Assembly: GCA_025359105.1 (NCBI GenBank)
Contig: JANYHK010000073.1
Coordinates: 1 to 64,000, forward strand
Length of the DNA: 64,000 nt
Source of the DNA: Myxococcales bacterium
Lineage (GTDB): Bacteria; Myxococcota_A; Polyangia; Polyangiales; Polyangiaceae
Reading direction: 5' to 3'
A program made the position numbers and the translations under genes. Below, piece after piece: positions 1-8,455 of the stretch (the first letter of the stretch is position 1; each line of letters opens with the position of its first letter). The notes beneath the pieces are model-generated. The model made no database searches. It saw only the letters and a program-made list of their open reading frames with translations, and had not been told where the DNA came from.

Positions 1-833
1 TCATCTTCCAGCATCTTGGCCATGGGCGACGCGGCGGGGTGATGCTCGACCGTGCCGCCGTCGATGACGAAGAGATCGCCAGGATTGGCGATGCGGGTCG
101 GGATGCGCGGGGCGAGACGCGCCAGATCGGCGACGAAGCGCTCGCGCGACATGGGGAAGAGGAAGGCGTTGCACCAATCCATCCCAGCCCCCGCGAAGCG
201 AAAGCCCGCCGAGCCCGGGACAGCCATACGGGGGTCGATCGCCAGAACCGTGCTCAGGTTCATCTGGTGCATCTCGTGCGGAAAGCCCGTGCCGCGACTC
301 TCGAAGAAGTTGAAGTTCTGGCTCGCGTACATCGCGAACAGCAGATCGATCTTGCCGGTCTGCTCGAGGACCATGGGAACCGATTGCGGCGCCACGACGG
401 TGTCCACCTGGTTCCAGAACGTCCCGGACGCGTCCTTGAAGACGACGCCGATCTCGATGATGTTCGAGACGTTCGAGTGCGTCGTCAGGAGCTGGTAGCT
501 CCCGAGGGCCAACCGCGTGAAGGGCTTCGCGGCGTTGACCTTGTCGAAGCCGAGCTGCGCGAGCGCGTAGAGGATGAGTGGATCCTCCGGGCAGAGGACC
601 TGCGTGGTCCGCGGCAAGCGCGCCAGGGACGCGACGTCGAAATGGTCGAGGTGCGCGTGGGAAAGGATGACGACGTCGATGGGAGGGAGCGCGTCGAAGT
701 GCACTTCACGGCGGGGACACGAGACCACCGCGGTGTCCTCGAAGGGATCCTGGAAGACGGGGTCCATGAGGCACCGGGCGCCTCCCTCGAGCTCGACGAG
801 AACCGAGGCGTGACCAAGGAGCGTGACTTTCAT
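1..833 (-). CDS. Metallo-beta-lactamase-fold hydrolase (3' end missing)
   Basis: The frame opens at an ATG at 833 and stays open to the left edge (277 codons), so the C-terminus lies outside. It begins MKVTLLGHASVLVELEGG and carries the metal-binding HxHxDH motif in SHAHLDHFD near residue 58, the signature of the metallo-beta-lactamase fold. A gapped upstream beta-sandwich with a GHA/SVL motif is typical of UlaG-like lactonase and related hydrolases. The substrate cannot be told from this fragment. It lies tail-to-tail with nothing visible downstream and is followed upstream on the same strand by the PepSY gene. Confidence 0.8.
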   Translation of the reverse strand, partial: MKVTLLGHASVLVELEGGARCLMDPVFQDPFEDTAVVSCPRREVHFDALPPIDVVILSHAHLDHFDVASLARLPRTTQVLCPEDPLILYALAQLGFDKVNAAKPFTRLALGSYQLLTTHSNVSNIIEIGVVFKDASGTFWNQVDTVVAPQSVPMVLEQTGKIDLLFAMYASQNFNFFESRGTGFPHEMHQMNLSTVLAIDPRMAVPGSAGFRFAGAGMDWCNAFLFPMSRERFVADLARLAPRIPTRIANPGDLFVIDGGTVEHHPAASPMAKMLED

Positions 834-886
834 CCGAAGACTTCCTCCGCGCCGACCGACCGCTGGATGATACCCGAACCGAAGGT

Positions 887-1603
887 TCACGCCGTCGCGC
901 GTCGCGCCTTCCACCATCGGGACAGGCGGAGCGACCAGAGCACGAGGCCGCTCAGCACCGTCAGGACCGCGAGCCCGGCGGCGACCATGATGAGCGGGTG
1001 GTTGAAGTCCTCGCGGCCGCGGTAGTCCATGATGTGGAGTGACCAGAGCCAGTCGTAGATGCGCCAGACGTCGTTGCGACGCGCCGTGACCTCGCCGGTG
1101 CGCGCATCGACGTAGACGGCGGTGCCGCGACCGTCCTGGAGCACGACGCGCCACGCGGGCACCGGCTTGTCGCGGTATTCGATCTCCGCGACGTCGACGA
1201 GGGTTGCGGACTCGACCTCCGGCGGCCCGGCCTGATCGCGACGCGCGATCGCCTGGGCCTCGGCGGCGGTGACGGGCGCCGGTGCCCCCGTGCGCGCGTC
1301 GAAGCGCACCGCGGCGTGTCCCTTCCGGACGACGTACCAGACCTCACCCGACGACGAGGCACGCATCTCCACGACGCGCGCCCCCGTGAGGCCCGCCGCC
1401 GCCGCTTGCGCGAGGATCGTCGCCGGCGAGAGCACGCCCAGGGCAGCGGGGAGCGGCGCGTCGTGCGCGCCCTCGACGAAGCCCCCGCGAACGCGCTGGA
1501 TCGGGACCAACGCGAAGAACGAGCCGCTTATCGTCCAGATGGCGAGCTGGAGAAAGGTGATCGCGGACAGCCATCGGTGCGCCGCGTAGAGTCTCCGGTT
1601 CAT
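887..1603 (-). CDS. PepSY-domain inner-membrane protein
   Basis: A 238-residue protein with one hydrophobic helix near the N-terminus (around residues 12-35) and one near the C-terminus (around 205-230), flanking a periplasmic region with the PepSY pattern (WRVVLQDGRGTAVYVDARTGEV). It matches the general architecture of small PepSY-TM proteins, which are often found beside metal-uptake or metal-resistance genes. I chose the ATG at 1603 (MNRRLYAAHRW) over a TTG 21 bases upstream because the first helix then sits normally after a short basic tail. It is divergent from the copper-type operon that starts at 1682. The function is inferred only from fold and location. Confidence 0.75.
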   Translation of the reverse strand: MNRRLYAAHRWLSAITFLQLAIWTISGSFFALVPIQRVRGGFVEGAHDAPLPAALGVLSPATILAQAAAAGLTGARVVEMRASSSGEVWYVVRKGHAAVRFDARTGAPAPVTAAEAQAIARRDQAGPPEVESATLVDVAEIEYRDKPVPAWRVVLQDGRGTAVYVDARTGEVTARRNDVWRIYDWLWSLHIMDYRGREDFNHPLIMVAAGLAVLTVLSGLVLWSLRLSRWWKARRATA

Positions 1604-1681
1604 GCTGTCCTGCGAATAGCGCAAGTACCTCGGCCGTGCATCCCACGAAGAGGGCGTCGCCCACCTCGGCGAACCAGTGCT

Positions 1682-1921
1682 ATGAGGCTGCGCGTGCTAC
1701 CCGCCGCTCGCTTGCTAGGGCTCGCTGCGCTCTCCTTTCCGCTTCTGACGGCCGCCTGCGTCGGCGAACCGGTCGAGCCGGCGCGCGCGCCCGATCATCC
1801 GGCGAACCCGCGCGCACAGGAGGTTCCGATGCTCGCGACGGCCTCGGCCAGCCCGGCCGCGAGCGCGCCGTCCCCGCCCGCAGCCCCGGCGCACGATCAT
1901 CACCACATGGGGACGAAATGA
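1682..1921 (+). CDS. Small lipoprotein with histidine-rich tail
   Basis: A 79-residue protein with a signal peptide ending in the lipobox LTAAC, then a Pro/Ala/Ser-rich linker and the C-terminal tail HDHHHMGTK. The lipobox predicts a lipid-anchored envelope protein; the His/Met tail could bind a metal such as copper, which is an inference from composition. Its stop codon overlaps the ATG of the next gene (ATGA), so it is translationally coupled to the TolC-like protein and the multicopper oxidase. It is too short to assign to a named family. Confidence 0.7.
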   Translation: MRLRVLPAARLLGLAALSFPLLTAACVGEPVEPARAPDHPANPRAQEVPMLATASASPAASAPSPPAAPAHDHHHMGTK

Positions 1922-3354
1922 GCGCGAGGGCGCTCGCGGCTCGGCTCGCCCTGCTCGCCCTGCTCGCGGGCTGCGCGTCGACCTCCCCGGAGCCCGCGTT
2001 TCGCGATGTCGCGAAGACCGTCGAGCAACGAACGACGCACCGCGTTCGGTGGAACCAGGCGGGAGCCGCCGACAAGGAGATCGAGCGCGCGGTCGACGCC
2101 CTGCTGGGCCAAGAGCTCACGGTCGACGCGGCCGTGCAGGTTGCGCTCCTCTACAACCGGTCCCTTCACGCGACGTACGAGGAGCTCAGCATCGGCCAGG
2201 CGGACGTCGTCCAGGCCGGCCTTCTCAAGAACCCCGTGTTCGGCGTCCGCATGACCACCGCCGAGCGTGACACGCTCGATCCCAACCTCGTCCTGAACGT
2301 CACCCAGGATTTCTTGAGCGTGCTGTTTTTGCCCGCAAGGAAGGCGATCGCTGCAAAGCAGTTCGAAGGGGTCAAGCTTCGCGTCGCGGACGCGGTCCTC
2401 GATCTCGCGGCGGAGGTCCGGACCGCGTACTACGCGCTCCAGGGCGCGATGCAGGTGCTCGCGATGCGGCGTGCGGTGCGCGACGCGGCGCAGGTCGGCG
2501 CGTCGCTCGCCGAGCGTCAGAACGCGGCAGGCAACACGAGCGATCTGGCGTTCGCGACGGAGCAAGGGCTCTTCGAGCAGATCCAGGTCGACACGGCGCG
2601 CAGCGAGGCCGACGTCGCGGCGGCGCGCGAGCGGCTGACGCGCCTCATGGGACTGTGGGGCACTCGGGCGGGATTCCGGATCGCCGCCAAGCTGGCCGAG
2701 CTTCCCATGCAGGAGGTGCCGCTCGAGCACCTCGAGTCGACGGCCGTAGCCCAGCGCCTGGATCTGCAGGCCTACCTCCGCGACGTGCAGACGCTCGGGC
2801 ACGTGCTCTCGCTGGCGCAGGCCGGGCGCTGGACGGGGGTCGTGGACGTCGGTATCGAGGGCGCGCAGCTGAGGGATGGGCACGTCGCGCTCGGTCCGTC
2901 GGCCAGCGTGGAGCTGCCCATCTTCGACCAGCGACAGGCCGCGATCGCGCGGGTCGAGGCCGCGCTGCGCGCCAGCGAGCATCGCTACGCGGCGCGCGCC
3001 GTCGAGATCCGGTCCGAGGTGCGCGCGGCGCGCGATCGCGTGATCGCCACGCGCGGCATCGTCGAGCGCTACCGACGTGTGCTCATCCCGCTGCGCGAGC
3101 GGATCGTGGCGCTCTCCCAGCAGGAGTTCGACGCCATGCTCCTCGGCGTCTACCAGCTCCTCCTGGCCAAGCAGAACGAGGTCACGGCGTACCGCGAATT
3201 CATCGAAGCCGCGCGCGACTACTGGATCGCGCGATCGGATCTGGAGCGTGCGGTCGGCGTTCGGCTGGGCGAAGCCAGCGCGGCCGGCGGGTCTGGCGAA
3301 GCACCTCCGGCACTGAACGACAGCCCCGCGGTCCACCAACACCCTCACCCCTGA
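1918..3354 (+). CDS. TolC-family outer-membrane lipoprotein
   Basis: A 478-residue protein that starts at an ATG overlapping the preceding stop. The signal peptide ends in LLAGC, predicting a lipid-anchored N-terminus as in OprM/CusC-type channels. The body is alpha-helical, with two related halves separated near residue 280 (LDLQAYLRDVQTLGH and LPIFDQRQAAIARVEAALRASEH), the layout of the outer-membrane efflux protein family. Length fits the family. The C-terminal tail ends in HQHPHP, again histidine-rich. No membrane-fusion protein or RND pump is adjacent, so the transport partner is unknown. It sits 8 bases ahead of the multicopper oxidase and is probably co-transcribed with it. Confidence 0.88.
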   Translation: MSARALAARLALLALLAGCASTSPEPAFRDVAKTVEQRTTHRVRWNQAGAADKEIERAVDALLGQELTVDAAVQVALLYNRSLHATYEELSIGQADVVQAGLLKNPVFGVRMTTAERDTLDPNLVLNVTQDFLSVLFLPARKAIAAKQFEGVKLRVADAVLDLAAEVRTAYYALQGAMQVLAMRRAVRDAAQVGASLAERQNAAGNTSDLAFATEQGLFEQIQVDTARSEADVAAARERLTRLMGLWGTRAGFRIAAKLAELPMQEVPLEHLESTAVAQRLDLQAYLRDVQTLGHVLSLAQAGRWTGVVDVGIEGAQLRDGHVALGPSASVELPIFDQRQAAIARVEAALRASEHRYAARAVEIRSEVRAARDRVIATRGIVERYRRVLIPLRERIVALSQQEFDAMLLGVYQLLLAKQNEVTAYREFIEAARDYWIARSDLERAVGVRLGEASAAGGSGEAPPALNDSPAVHQHPHP

Positions 3355-3362
3355 GAAGAACC

Positions 3363-4640
3363 ATGAACAAGCTCGACCGCCGCAAGGCCCTGGCCACCGG
3401 AGCCGCCCTCCTCGGGGGATCCATGCTCCCCCGCGGCAGCGCTCTGGCCGCGCCGGCGGGAGCTGCACCAGCGAGCGCCGCACCGGCGGGCGCTGCGCCG
3501 GCGGCCTTGGGGAACGGGAAGTACGTCCCGGTCGTGACGCCGAACGGGACGACGCTGCCGTGGACGATGGACAACGGGGTCAAGGTCTTCCGCCTGGTGG
3601 CCGAGCCGGTCAAACGCGAGTTCGCGCCCGGGATGGTGGTCGACTGCTGGGGCTACAACGGCCAGACGCCCGGTCCCACGATCGAAGCCGTCGAGGGCGA
3701 TCGCGTCCGGATCTTCGTCACGAACAAGCTCCCCGAGCGCACGAGCGCCCACTGGCATGGCGTGCTCCTGCCGAACGGCATGGACGGGGTCGCTGGCTTG
3801 AACCAACCGCACATCGAGCCCGGCGAGACGTACGTCTACGAGTTCACGCTCCGCCAGCACGGGACGCTCATGTACCACCCGCACTCCGACGAGATGGTGC
3901 AGATGGCGCTCGGCATGATGGGCCTGTTCATCGTCCATCCCCGCGTCCCGGAGACCCCGCGCATCGATCGCGATTTTGCCATCATGCTTCACGAGTGGTT
4001 CGTCGCGCCCGGCACGTCTCGACCGAATCCGGCGGTGATGACCGACTTCAACATGTTCACGTTCAACAGCCGGGTGTGGCCGGGCACCGCGCCGCTGATC
4101 GTCAAGAAGGGCGACCGCGTACGCGTACGCTTCGGCAACCTCAGCATGGATAGCCATCCGATCCACCTCCACGGGTACACCTTCCAGACGACGGGTACCG
4201 ACGGCGGGCGCGTCCCGCCCGGCGCGCGCTGGTCGGAGACCACGGTCAACGTGCCGGTCGGCGCGACGCGCGACATCGAGCTCGTCGCCGACGTCCCCGG
4301 CGACTGGGCCTTCCACTGCCACAAGTCGCACCACACGATGAACGCGATGAGCCACGATTTGCCGAACATGCTCGGGGTCAAGCAAGGCGAGGTCGAGGGC
4401 AAGGTGCGCGCGATCCTCCCCGGGTACATGTCGATGGGCGAGACGGGCATGGGCGGGATGATGGACATGGGGCGCCCGAAGAACACGCTGCCGATGATGA
4501 CCGGCACCGGCCCGTTCGGGCCCGTGGAGATGGGCGGGATGTTCACGATCCTCAAGGTCCGGGAAGGGCTCACGAGCTACGACGATCCCGGTTGGTACAA
4601 GCACCCCGCGGGCTCGATGGCCCGCAAGGTCACCGGCTGA
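3363..4640 (+). CDS. Tat-exported multicopper oxidase
   Basis: A 425-residue protein with a twin-arginine leader (DRRKALATG) and an Ala/Pro-rich spacer to about residue 47. All four copper-ligand motifs are visible: HWH at 130-132, HPH at 172-174, HPIHLH at 265-270 and HCHxxxH at 318-324, with Met329 in the type-1 axial position. Family knowledge predicts a periplasmic oxidase that uses O2 to oxidise Cu(I) or phenolics. It is shorter than CopA/CueO three-domain enzymes and looks like a compact two-cupredoxin form. The Met-rich stretch after residue 355 resembles copper-binding segments. It is the last gene of the run that begins at 1682, supporting a copper-tolerance role. Confidence 0.92.
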   Translation: MNKLDRRKALATGAALLGGSMLPRGSALAAPAGAAPASAAPAGAAPAALGNGKYVPVVTPNGTTLPWTMDNGVKVFRLVAEPVKREFAPGMVVDCWGYNGQTPGPTIEAVEGDRVRIFVTNKLPERTSAHWHGVLLPNGMDGVAGLNQPHIEPGETYVYEFTLRQHGTLMYHPHSDEMVQMALGMMGLFIVHPRVPETPRIDRDFAIMLHEWFVAPGTSRPNPAVMTDFNMFTFNSRVWPGTAPLIVKKGDRVRVRFGNLSMDSHPIHLHGYTFQTTGTDGGRVPPGARWSETTVNVPVGATRDIELVADVPGDWAFHCHKSHHTMNAMSHDLPNMLGVKQGEVEGKVRAILPGYMSMGETGMGGMMDMGRPKNTLPMMTGTGPFGPVEMGGMFTILKVREGLTSYDDPGWYKHPAGSMARKVTG

Positions 4641-4825
4641 CGAACCAAAGTGCCTCCTCGTCGCGAGGGCCTCGCGGCGCATCGCGGACGCCGCACGGGT
4701 CTGGATCTCGGCGGAGCCGGTCTGGATCGCCGCGCTAAGCGCGGGGAATTTCACGTGACATCCCTGTTGGAGGGCGTCGCCGTCGCGCGATGGCCACCCG
4801 GCACGGCTCGTGCTCTTCGGAGCGC

Positions 4826-6256
4826 ATGGCACGCGCCCGCACCACCGTCTCCCTGCTTGCGACGCTCATGGCGCTCCTGGCCGTCGCCTGCTCCGGGGCG
4901 GCGCGCGACGAGAGCACCGGCAGCACCGACGACGACGTCACGGTGGCGGCGCCCCCGGCGTTCGCCGACTATGGCGCCGCGATCCGACGGCCGGACGGGC
5001 GGCTCGACACCGGCGCGATGGTCGCGCGTCTTCAGGCGCTGCGCGTCACGACGTACGCGTTCCTCATCTGGGGTTGGCGCTACCAGGCGACGCCATTCTA
5101 CGACACCGACTTCGCGGACCTCGCGGCGTTCCTTCCCGCCGCGGCGCGCGCCGGGATCAAGGTCTGGGCATACCTCCCGTCGCCGATCGAGCTGGCCATG
5201 CACGCGCCGCCTCCGTGCAAGGGCGACTACGCTTGCTGGGGCACGCGGCTCGGCAAGCTCGCGGCCGAGCACGGCAACCTCGAGGCCATCGTGCTCGACG
5301 ACATGTTCTCGAAGCCGAACGCCGCCAAGATGACCCCGGCGGTCGTGAGTGAGATGCGCTCCAACGCGCGGGCCAACGCGCCTTCGCTGCAGGTTCTACC
5401 GATCGCGTACTTCACCAACGCCATGCACGGACTGCTCGCGCGGGACTACACGCGCGCGATCGACGGCGTCGTATTCGTGAACTTGAACCGTTCCATCGAC
5501 GACACCAACCTCTACTTGAACGACCAGCTCGAGCAGATCGACACCGTCGTGAAGGGCACCACCACGGCGCTGTCGCTGCATGTCGCCGCCAGCGCCAACG
5601 CCAAGACGGGCGACCGCGCGGCGCTCATTCAAACGGTGAAGGTGGGCGCCGGGCCGCACACCATCTCGTTCGGTGAGGGCGACGATCTCTTCGCCAAGGG
5701 AGACCAGCCGGCGGTCGCCGGCGCGAACGGCGCGCGTATGGTGCAGCTCCTCGTCAACGGCAACAAGGCGTGGGAGCGCGATCTCAACATGCCCCCTGCC
5801 CCCGGCGAGACGCCCGGCTTCCAGCGCCACACGATCGACGTAAGCCACCTCGTCACGCCCGGCCGGCAGGCCTCGATCGTCGTGCGCGCGGTCGCGACCC
5901 GCGAGTACGCCGGGGTGCCGGGGATCGACGTCGAGCTCTTCGGCGTGTCCGCCCAGGGTCTCTCCCTCGCCGACGGTGACTGGACGGACGCCACGAGCGG
6001 CGGCGAAGGCTGGAGCGCGGCCGCGGCAAGACGGGCGTACAAGAACAAGCGCAACGTGATGATGATCTACGCCAACACGCTCGCCAACGGCTGGACCCCC
6101 GACGCCGCGTACATCTCCGCGGGCCTGAATTTCGCACACAACCGTATGTCGACGGGGCTCCTCGACGGCGTGATCACCTACCAGCTCGACAAGACGGACC
6201 TGTCGGGCGGCTCCCGCTTCGCGACGGTGTCCGCGCTCTACGGCGCCTGGCACTAA
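4826..6256 (+). CDS. Secreted lipoprotein, probable glycoside-hydrolase-like TIM barrel
   Basis: A 476-residue protein with a clear lipoprotein signal (lipobox LLAVAC) when started at 4826; an ATG at 4790 would add 12 residues ahead of the signal. The segment at about 55-200 (YAFLIWGWRYQ, IKVWAYLPSP, LEAIVLDDMF) looks like the first strands of a TIM barrel, with acidic residues at strand ends. The segment at about 270-370 looks like an inserted or appended beta-sandwich. I cannot name a glycosidase family. The DNA encoding its last residues (YGAWH) is repeated imperfectly just downstream. Confidence 0.7.
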   Translation: MARARTTVSLLATLMALLAVACSGAARDESTGSTDDDVTVAAPPAFADYGAAIRRPDGRLDTGAMVARLQALRVTTYAFLIWGWRYQATPFYDTDFADLAAFLPAAARAGIKVWAYLPSPIELAMHAPPPCKGDYACWGTRLGKLAAEHGNLEAIVLDDMFSKPNAAKMTPAVVSEMRSNARANAPSLQVLPIAYFTNAMHGLLARDYTRAIDGVVFVNLNRSIDDTNLYLNDQLEQIDTVVKGTTTALSLHVAASANAKTGDRAALIQTVKVGAGPHTISFGEGDDLFAKGDQPAVAGANGARMVQLLVNGNKAWERDLNMPPAPGETPGFQRHTIDVSHLVTPGRQASIVVRAVATREYAGVPGIDVELFGVSAQGLSLADGDWTDATSGGEGWSAAAARRAYKNKRNVMMIYANTLANGWTPDAAYISAGLNFAHNRMSTGLLDGVITYQLDKTDLSGGSRFATVSALYGAWH

Positions 6257-6313
6257 GCCGCGTTGGCGGCGCCCTGGCACTGAGCCGTTTACGGCGCCCG
6301 GCACTTTGAGCCG
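6242..6313 (+). repeat. Three imperfect direct repeats of about 20 bp
   Basis: The sequence GGCGCC-(C)-(T)GGCACT...AGCCG occurs at 6242-6260, 6268-6287 and 6293-6313 with a period of 25-26 bp. The first copy is the 3' end and stop of the preceding gene, so the gene terminus appears to have been duplicated twice. I see no T-tract or long stem to make it a terminator. Confidence 0.6.
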
Positions 6314-6349
6314 TCGCTTCGCGTTCCGCGGGAGCGGGTCCGGGTCGAG

Positions 6350-6946
6350 TCACCCTGGTCCCGCGTCGGCGGCCGTGCAGACGTAGCGGACGCAGTGGAT
6401 GATGCAGCACGCCGTCCCGTTGTTCCCCGCGCCCTCGGCGGCGTGAACGCACGGCGAGGCGTCGACGGTGGCGTAGCTGCACGAGTAGTTCACGCCGGTG
6501 CCGCACATCGTCTTGCCGACGGGCACCTCGTCGCTCGTCACGCAGCAGACGTTCGCCGTGCCCGCGATCTGTCCGGTCGAGCGATCGTCGGTCACGGCCT
6601 TGCAGCAGACACCAGCGAGGCAGGTCCCCGTCGCGCACCCGGCGTCGACCCCGCACCCCTGCCCTACGCCGCACGGGGCGCAGCGGCCGCCGCAGTCCAC
6701 GTCCGTCTCGTCGCCGTCCTTGATCCCGTTGGTGCACGAGACGGGCCGCGCGACGTCCGCGGCGACGTCTGGCGCGGCGGCCGACTCCGCGTTCGCGTCA
6801 CGGGCGGTGGGATCGTCGAAAGGAGCGTCCTTGGTGACGAAGTCGACGAGAAAGGTGCACGCCGGGACGACGGCCGCGATCACGGCAAGCGCGGTCGTGA
6901 CGACCACGCGTCGGGCCAGCTGCGGGGACCGCGAAGAACGTCGCAC
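6350..6946 (-). CDS. Cys-rich lipoprotein with myxobacterial CxNGxxDGDETDVDCGG motif
   Basis: A 198-residue protein with a lipobox (VVPAC) and an Asp/Ala-rich linker. A cysteine-rich segment starts near residue 70 with SCTNGIKDGDETDVDCGG followed by CAPCGVGQGC, a motif repeated in many secreted myxobacterial proteins. The C-terminal part has further paired cysteines (VCCVTS, ACCIIHC). It is predicted to be a disulfide-bonded surface protein. The function is unknown. It is convergent with the upstream TIM-barrel lipoprotein and divergent from the next gene. Confidence 0.75.
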   Translation of the reverse strand: MRRSSRSPQLARRVVVTTALAVIAAVVPACTFLVDFVTKDAPFDDPTARDANAESAAAPDVAADVARPVSCTNGIKDGDETDVDCGGRCAPCGVGQGCGVDAGCATGTCLAGVCCKAVTDDRSTGQIAGTANVCCVTSDEVPVGKTMCGTGVNYSCSYATVDASPCVHAAEGAGNNGTACCIIHCVRYVCTAADAGPG

Positions 6947-7050
6947 GCGGTGATTCTACCGCGGCGCGCACCGCGGCGCTCGGGCGTACACCAGGGACGG
7001 CCGTGCCGGCGTGTTGCAGTCCTGAGGCCGCCGCCGTATGGAGCCGCACG

Positions 7051-7839
7051 ATGGGGTCCACGACGAAGCGCTGCCTCGGTGTCGGTCTGCTCCTGTGCTC
7101 CGCCGGATGCCGTGGCGAGCAGACCGCGCCCACGCCGGCGACGACGCCGAGCACCGGCCCCGCCTCTGCGGCCATACCGGCGCCGCTGACCAGCGCGCCG
7201 CGACCCTCGACCCCGACGAGCGGAGCCACGGCGGCGACCGGAGCCGCGCCGACCGGTGCCACCCAGTGGAGCTTCGACGCGGACAAGGCCGGCGCCGCTC
7301 CCGTCGGATTCTCGTTCGCGCGAACGGGAGGAGGGCGGGCGGGCGCGTGGGTGGTCCGCCCCGAGAGCGACGCGCCGAGCGCACCGCACGTGCTCGCGCA
7401 GACCGATGCGGACGCCGCCGACGATCGCTTCCCCGTCGCGTTCGTGAGCGATCTCTCGCTCCGTGACGTCGATCTGGCGGTGCGGTGCAAGCCCGTGTCG
7501 GGGAGCGTCGACCAGGCGTGCGGCCTCGTCTTCCGGCTGAAGGACGCGAGCAACTACTACGTGACGCGCGCCAACGCGCTCGAGAACAACGTGCGCCTCT
7601 ACTTCGTCAAGGACGGCCGGCGCCAGCAGATCGCCACGTGGAACGGCAAGGTCACGCCCAACGCGTGGCACGCCTACCGCGTCGTCGCGCAGGGGGACCA
7701 CCTCGAGGTGTACTGGGAAGGAACCCGCGTGATCGACCACCACGACAAGACCTTCTCCGACGCCGGGAAACTCGGCGTCTGGACGAAAGCGGACTCCGTG
7801 ACGTACTTCGACGATCTGTCGGTGAAGCCGGCGGGCTGA
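7051..7839 (+). CDS. Lipoprotein with laminin-G/concanavalin-like domain
   Basis: A 262-residue protein with a short signal peptide and lipobox LCSAGC, a Pro/Ser/Thr/Ala linker to about residue 70, then a beta-rich domain. The stretches CGLVFRLKDASNYYVTRAN, NAWHAYRVVAQGDHLEVYW and LGVWTKADSVTYFDDL follow the pattern of the 3-keto-disaccharide hydrolase (DUF1080)/concanavalin-like fold. Proteins with this fold bind or cut carbohydrates. No catalytic residues can be named from sequence alone. The first ATG compatible with the signal peptide was chosen. Confidence 0.72.
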   Translation: MGSTTKRCLGVGLLLCSAGCRGEQTAPTPATTPSTGPASAAIPAPLTSAPRPSTPTSGATAATGAAPTGATQWSFDADKAGAAPVGFSFARTGGGRAGAWVVRPESDAPSAPHVLAQTDADAADDRFPVAFVSDLSLRDVDLAVRCKPVSGSVDQACGLVFRLKDASNYYVTRANALENNVRLYFVKDGRRQQIATWNGKVTPNAWHAYRVVAQGDHLEVYWEGTRVIDHHDKTFSDAGKLGVWTKADSVTYFDDLSVKPAG

Positions 7840-7974
7840 GGCCACCGCGTGCGGCCACGTGGCTTCCTCTGGCGCATCGCGCCTTTGCCGAGCCCACGCC
7901 GCTCGGATGCCGGGCGCGACCGTTCGGGGCGACGGAGCTTGAGCGACCCACCGCGGCTCCCTACGCTGTCCGTC

Positions 7975-8442
7975 ATGTTCCTCAAACGACTCCGCGAGCG
8001 AATCGTGAGCCACGTCATCGGGGACTACGTCCCCGTCCTGAACCTCGTGCGTAAACCGGCTCCGTGGCCGACGCTCGAGGTCCTTCGCACCTATCCGCCG
8101 GCGACGCTCGGGCGGACGGTCGCGGCGTTCCTCGACGCGCGCGACCTGCCGTTCAAGGTCCGCTACGAGAACCACGACGCGATCCACGCGATCCTCGGCT
8201 ACGAGACGAACATCCAGGGCGAGATGGAGCTGCAGGCCTTCATGTGGGCCAACGGGGCGTCGTCGCCTGCGGGGCGGATCCTCTTCGTCTGCGGCGGGCT
8301 GATGCTGCCCGAGCAATGGGGCGCGATGCGGCTCGCGTACCGTCGCGGGCGGGCGGCGGCGCCGATCGAGGAGGCGCGCTTGCCGGAGCGCCTGCGCGAG
8401 GGCATCGGCGAGATAGCGGCGAAGCTCGCGCTCGCCGCCTGA
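7975..8442 (+). CDS. COQ4-like protein
   Basis: A 155-residue protein containing HDxxHx11E exactly (His67, Asp68, His71, Glu83), the metal-binding signature of COQ4, the ubiquinone-biosynthesis organiser recently assigned to C1 decarboxylation/hydroxylation. The rest (FLxxxDLPFKVRYENHD, GYETNIQGEMELQAF) also fits. Length is short compared with eukaryotic COQ4 (about 230 aa), as in bacterial homologues. No other quinone gene is nearby. If the host uses menaquinone, as most myxobacteria do, the role would differ from canonical ubiquinone synthesis. It is convergent with the kinase gene. Confidence 0.78.
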   Translation: MFLKRLRERIVSHVIGDYVPVLNLVRKPAPWPTLEVLRTYPPATLGRTVAAFLDARDLPFKVRYENHDAIHAILGYETNIQGEMELQAFMWANGASSPAGRILFVCGGLMLPEQWGAMRLAYRRGRAAAPIEEARLPERLREGIGEIAAKLALAA

Positions 8443-8455
8443 AGCATCCCGCCGC

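Noticed and set aside
39-1025. A 328-residue plus-strand frame at the left end
   Set aside because: It opposes the metallo-beta-lactamase-fold frame, which carries HxHxDH, and the PepSY gene.
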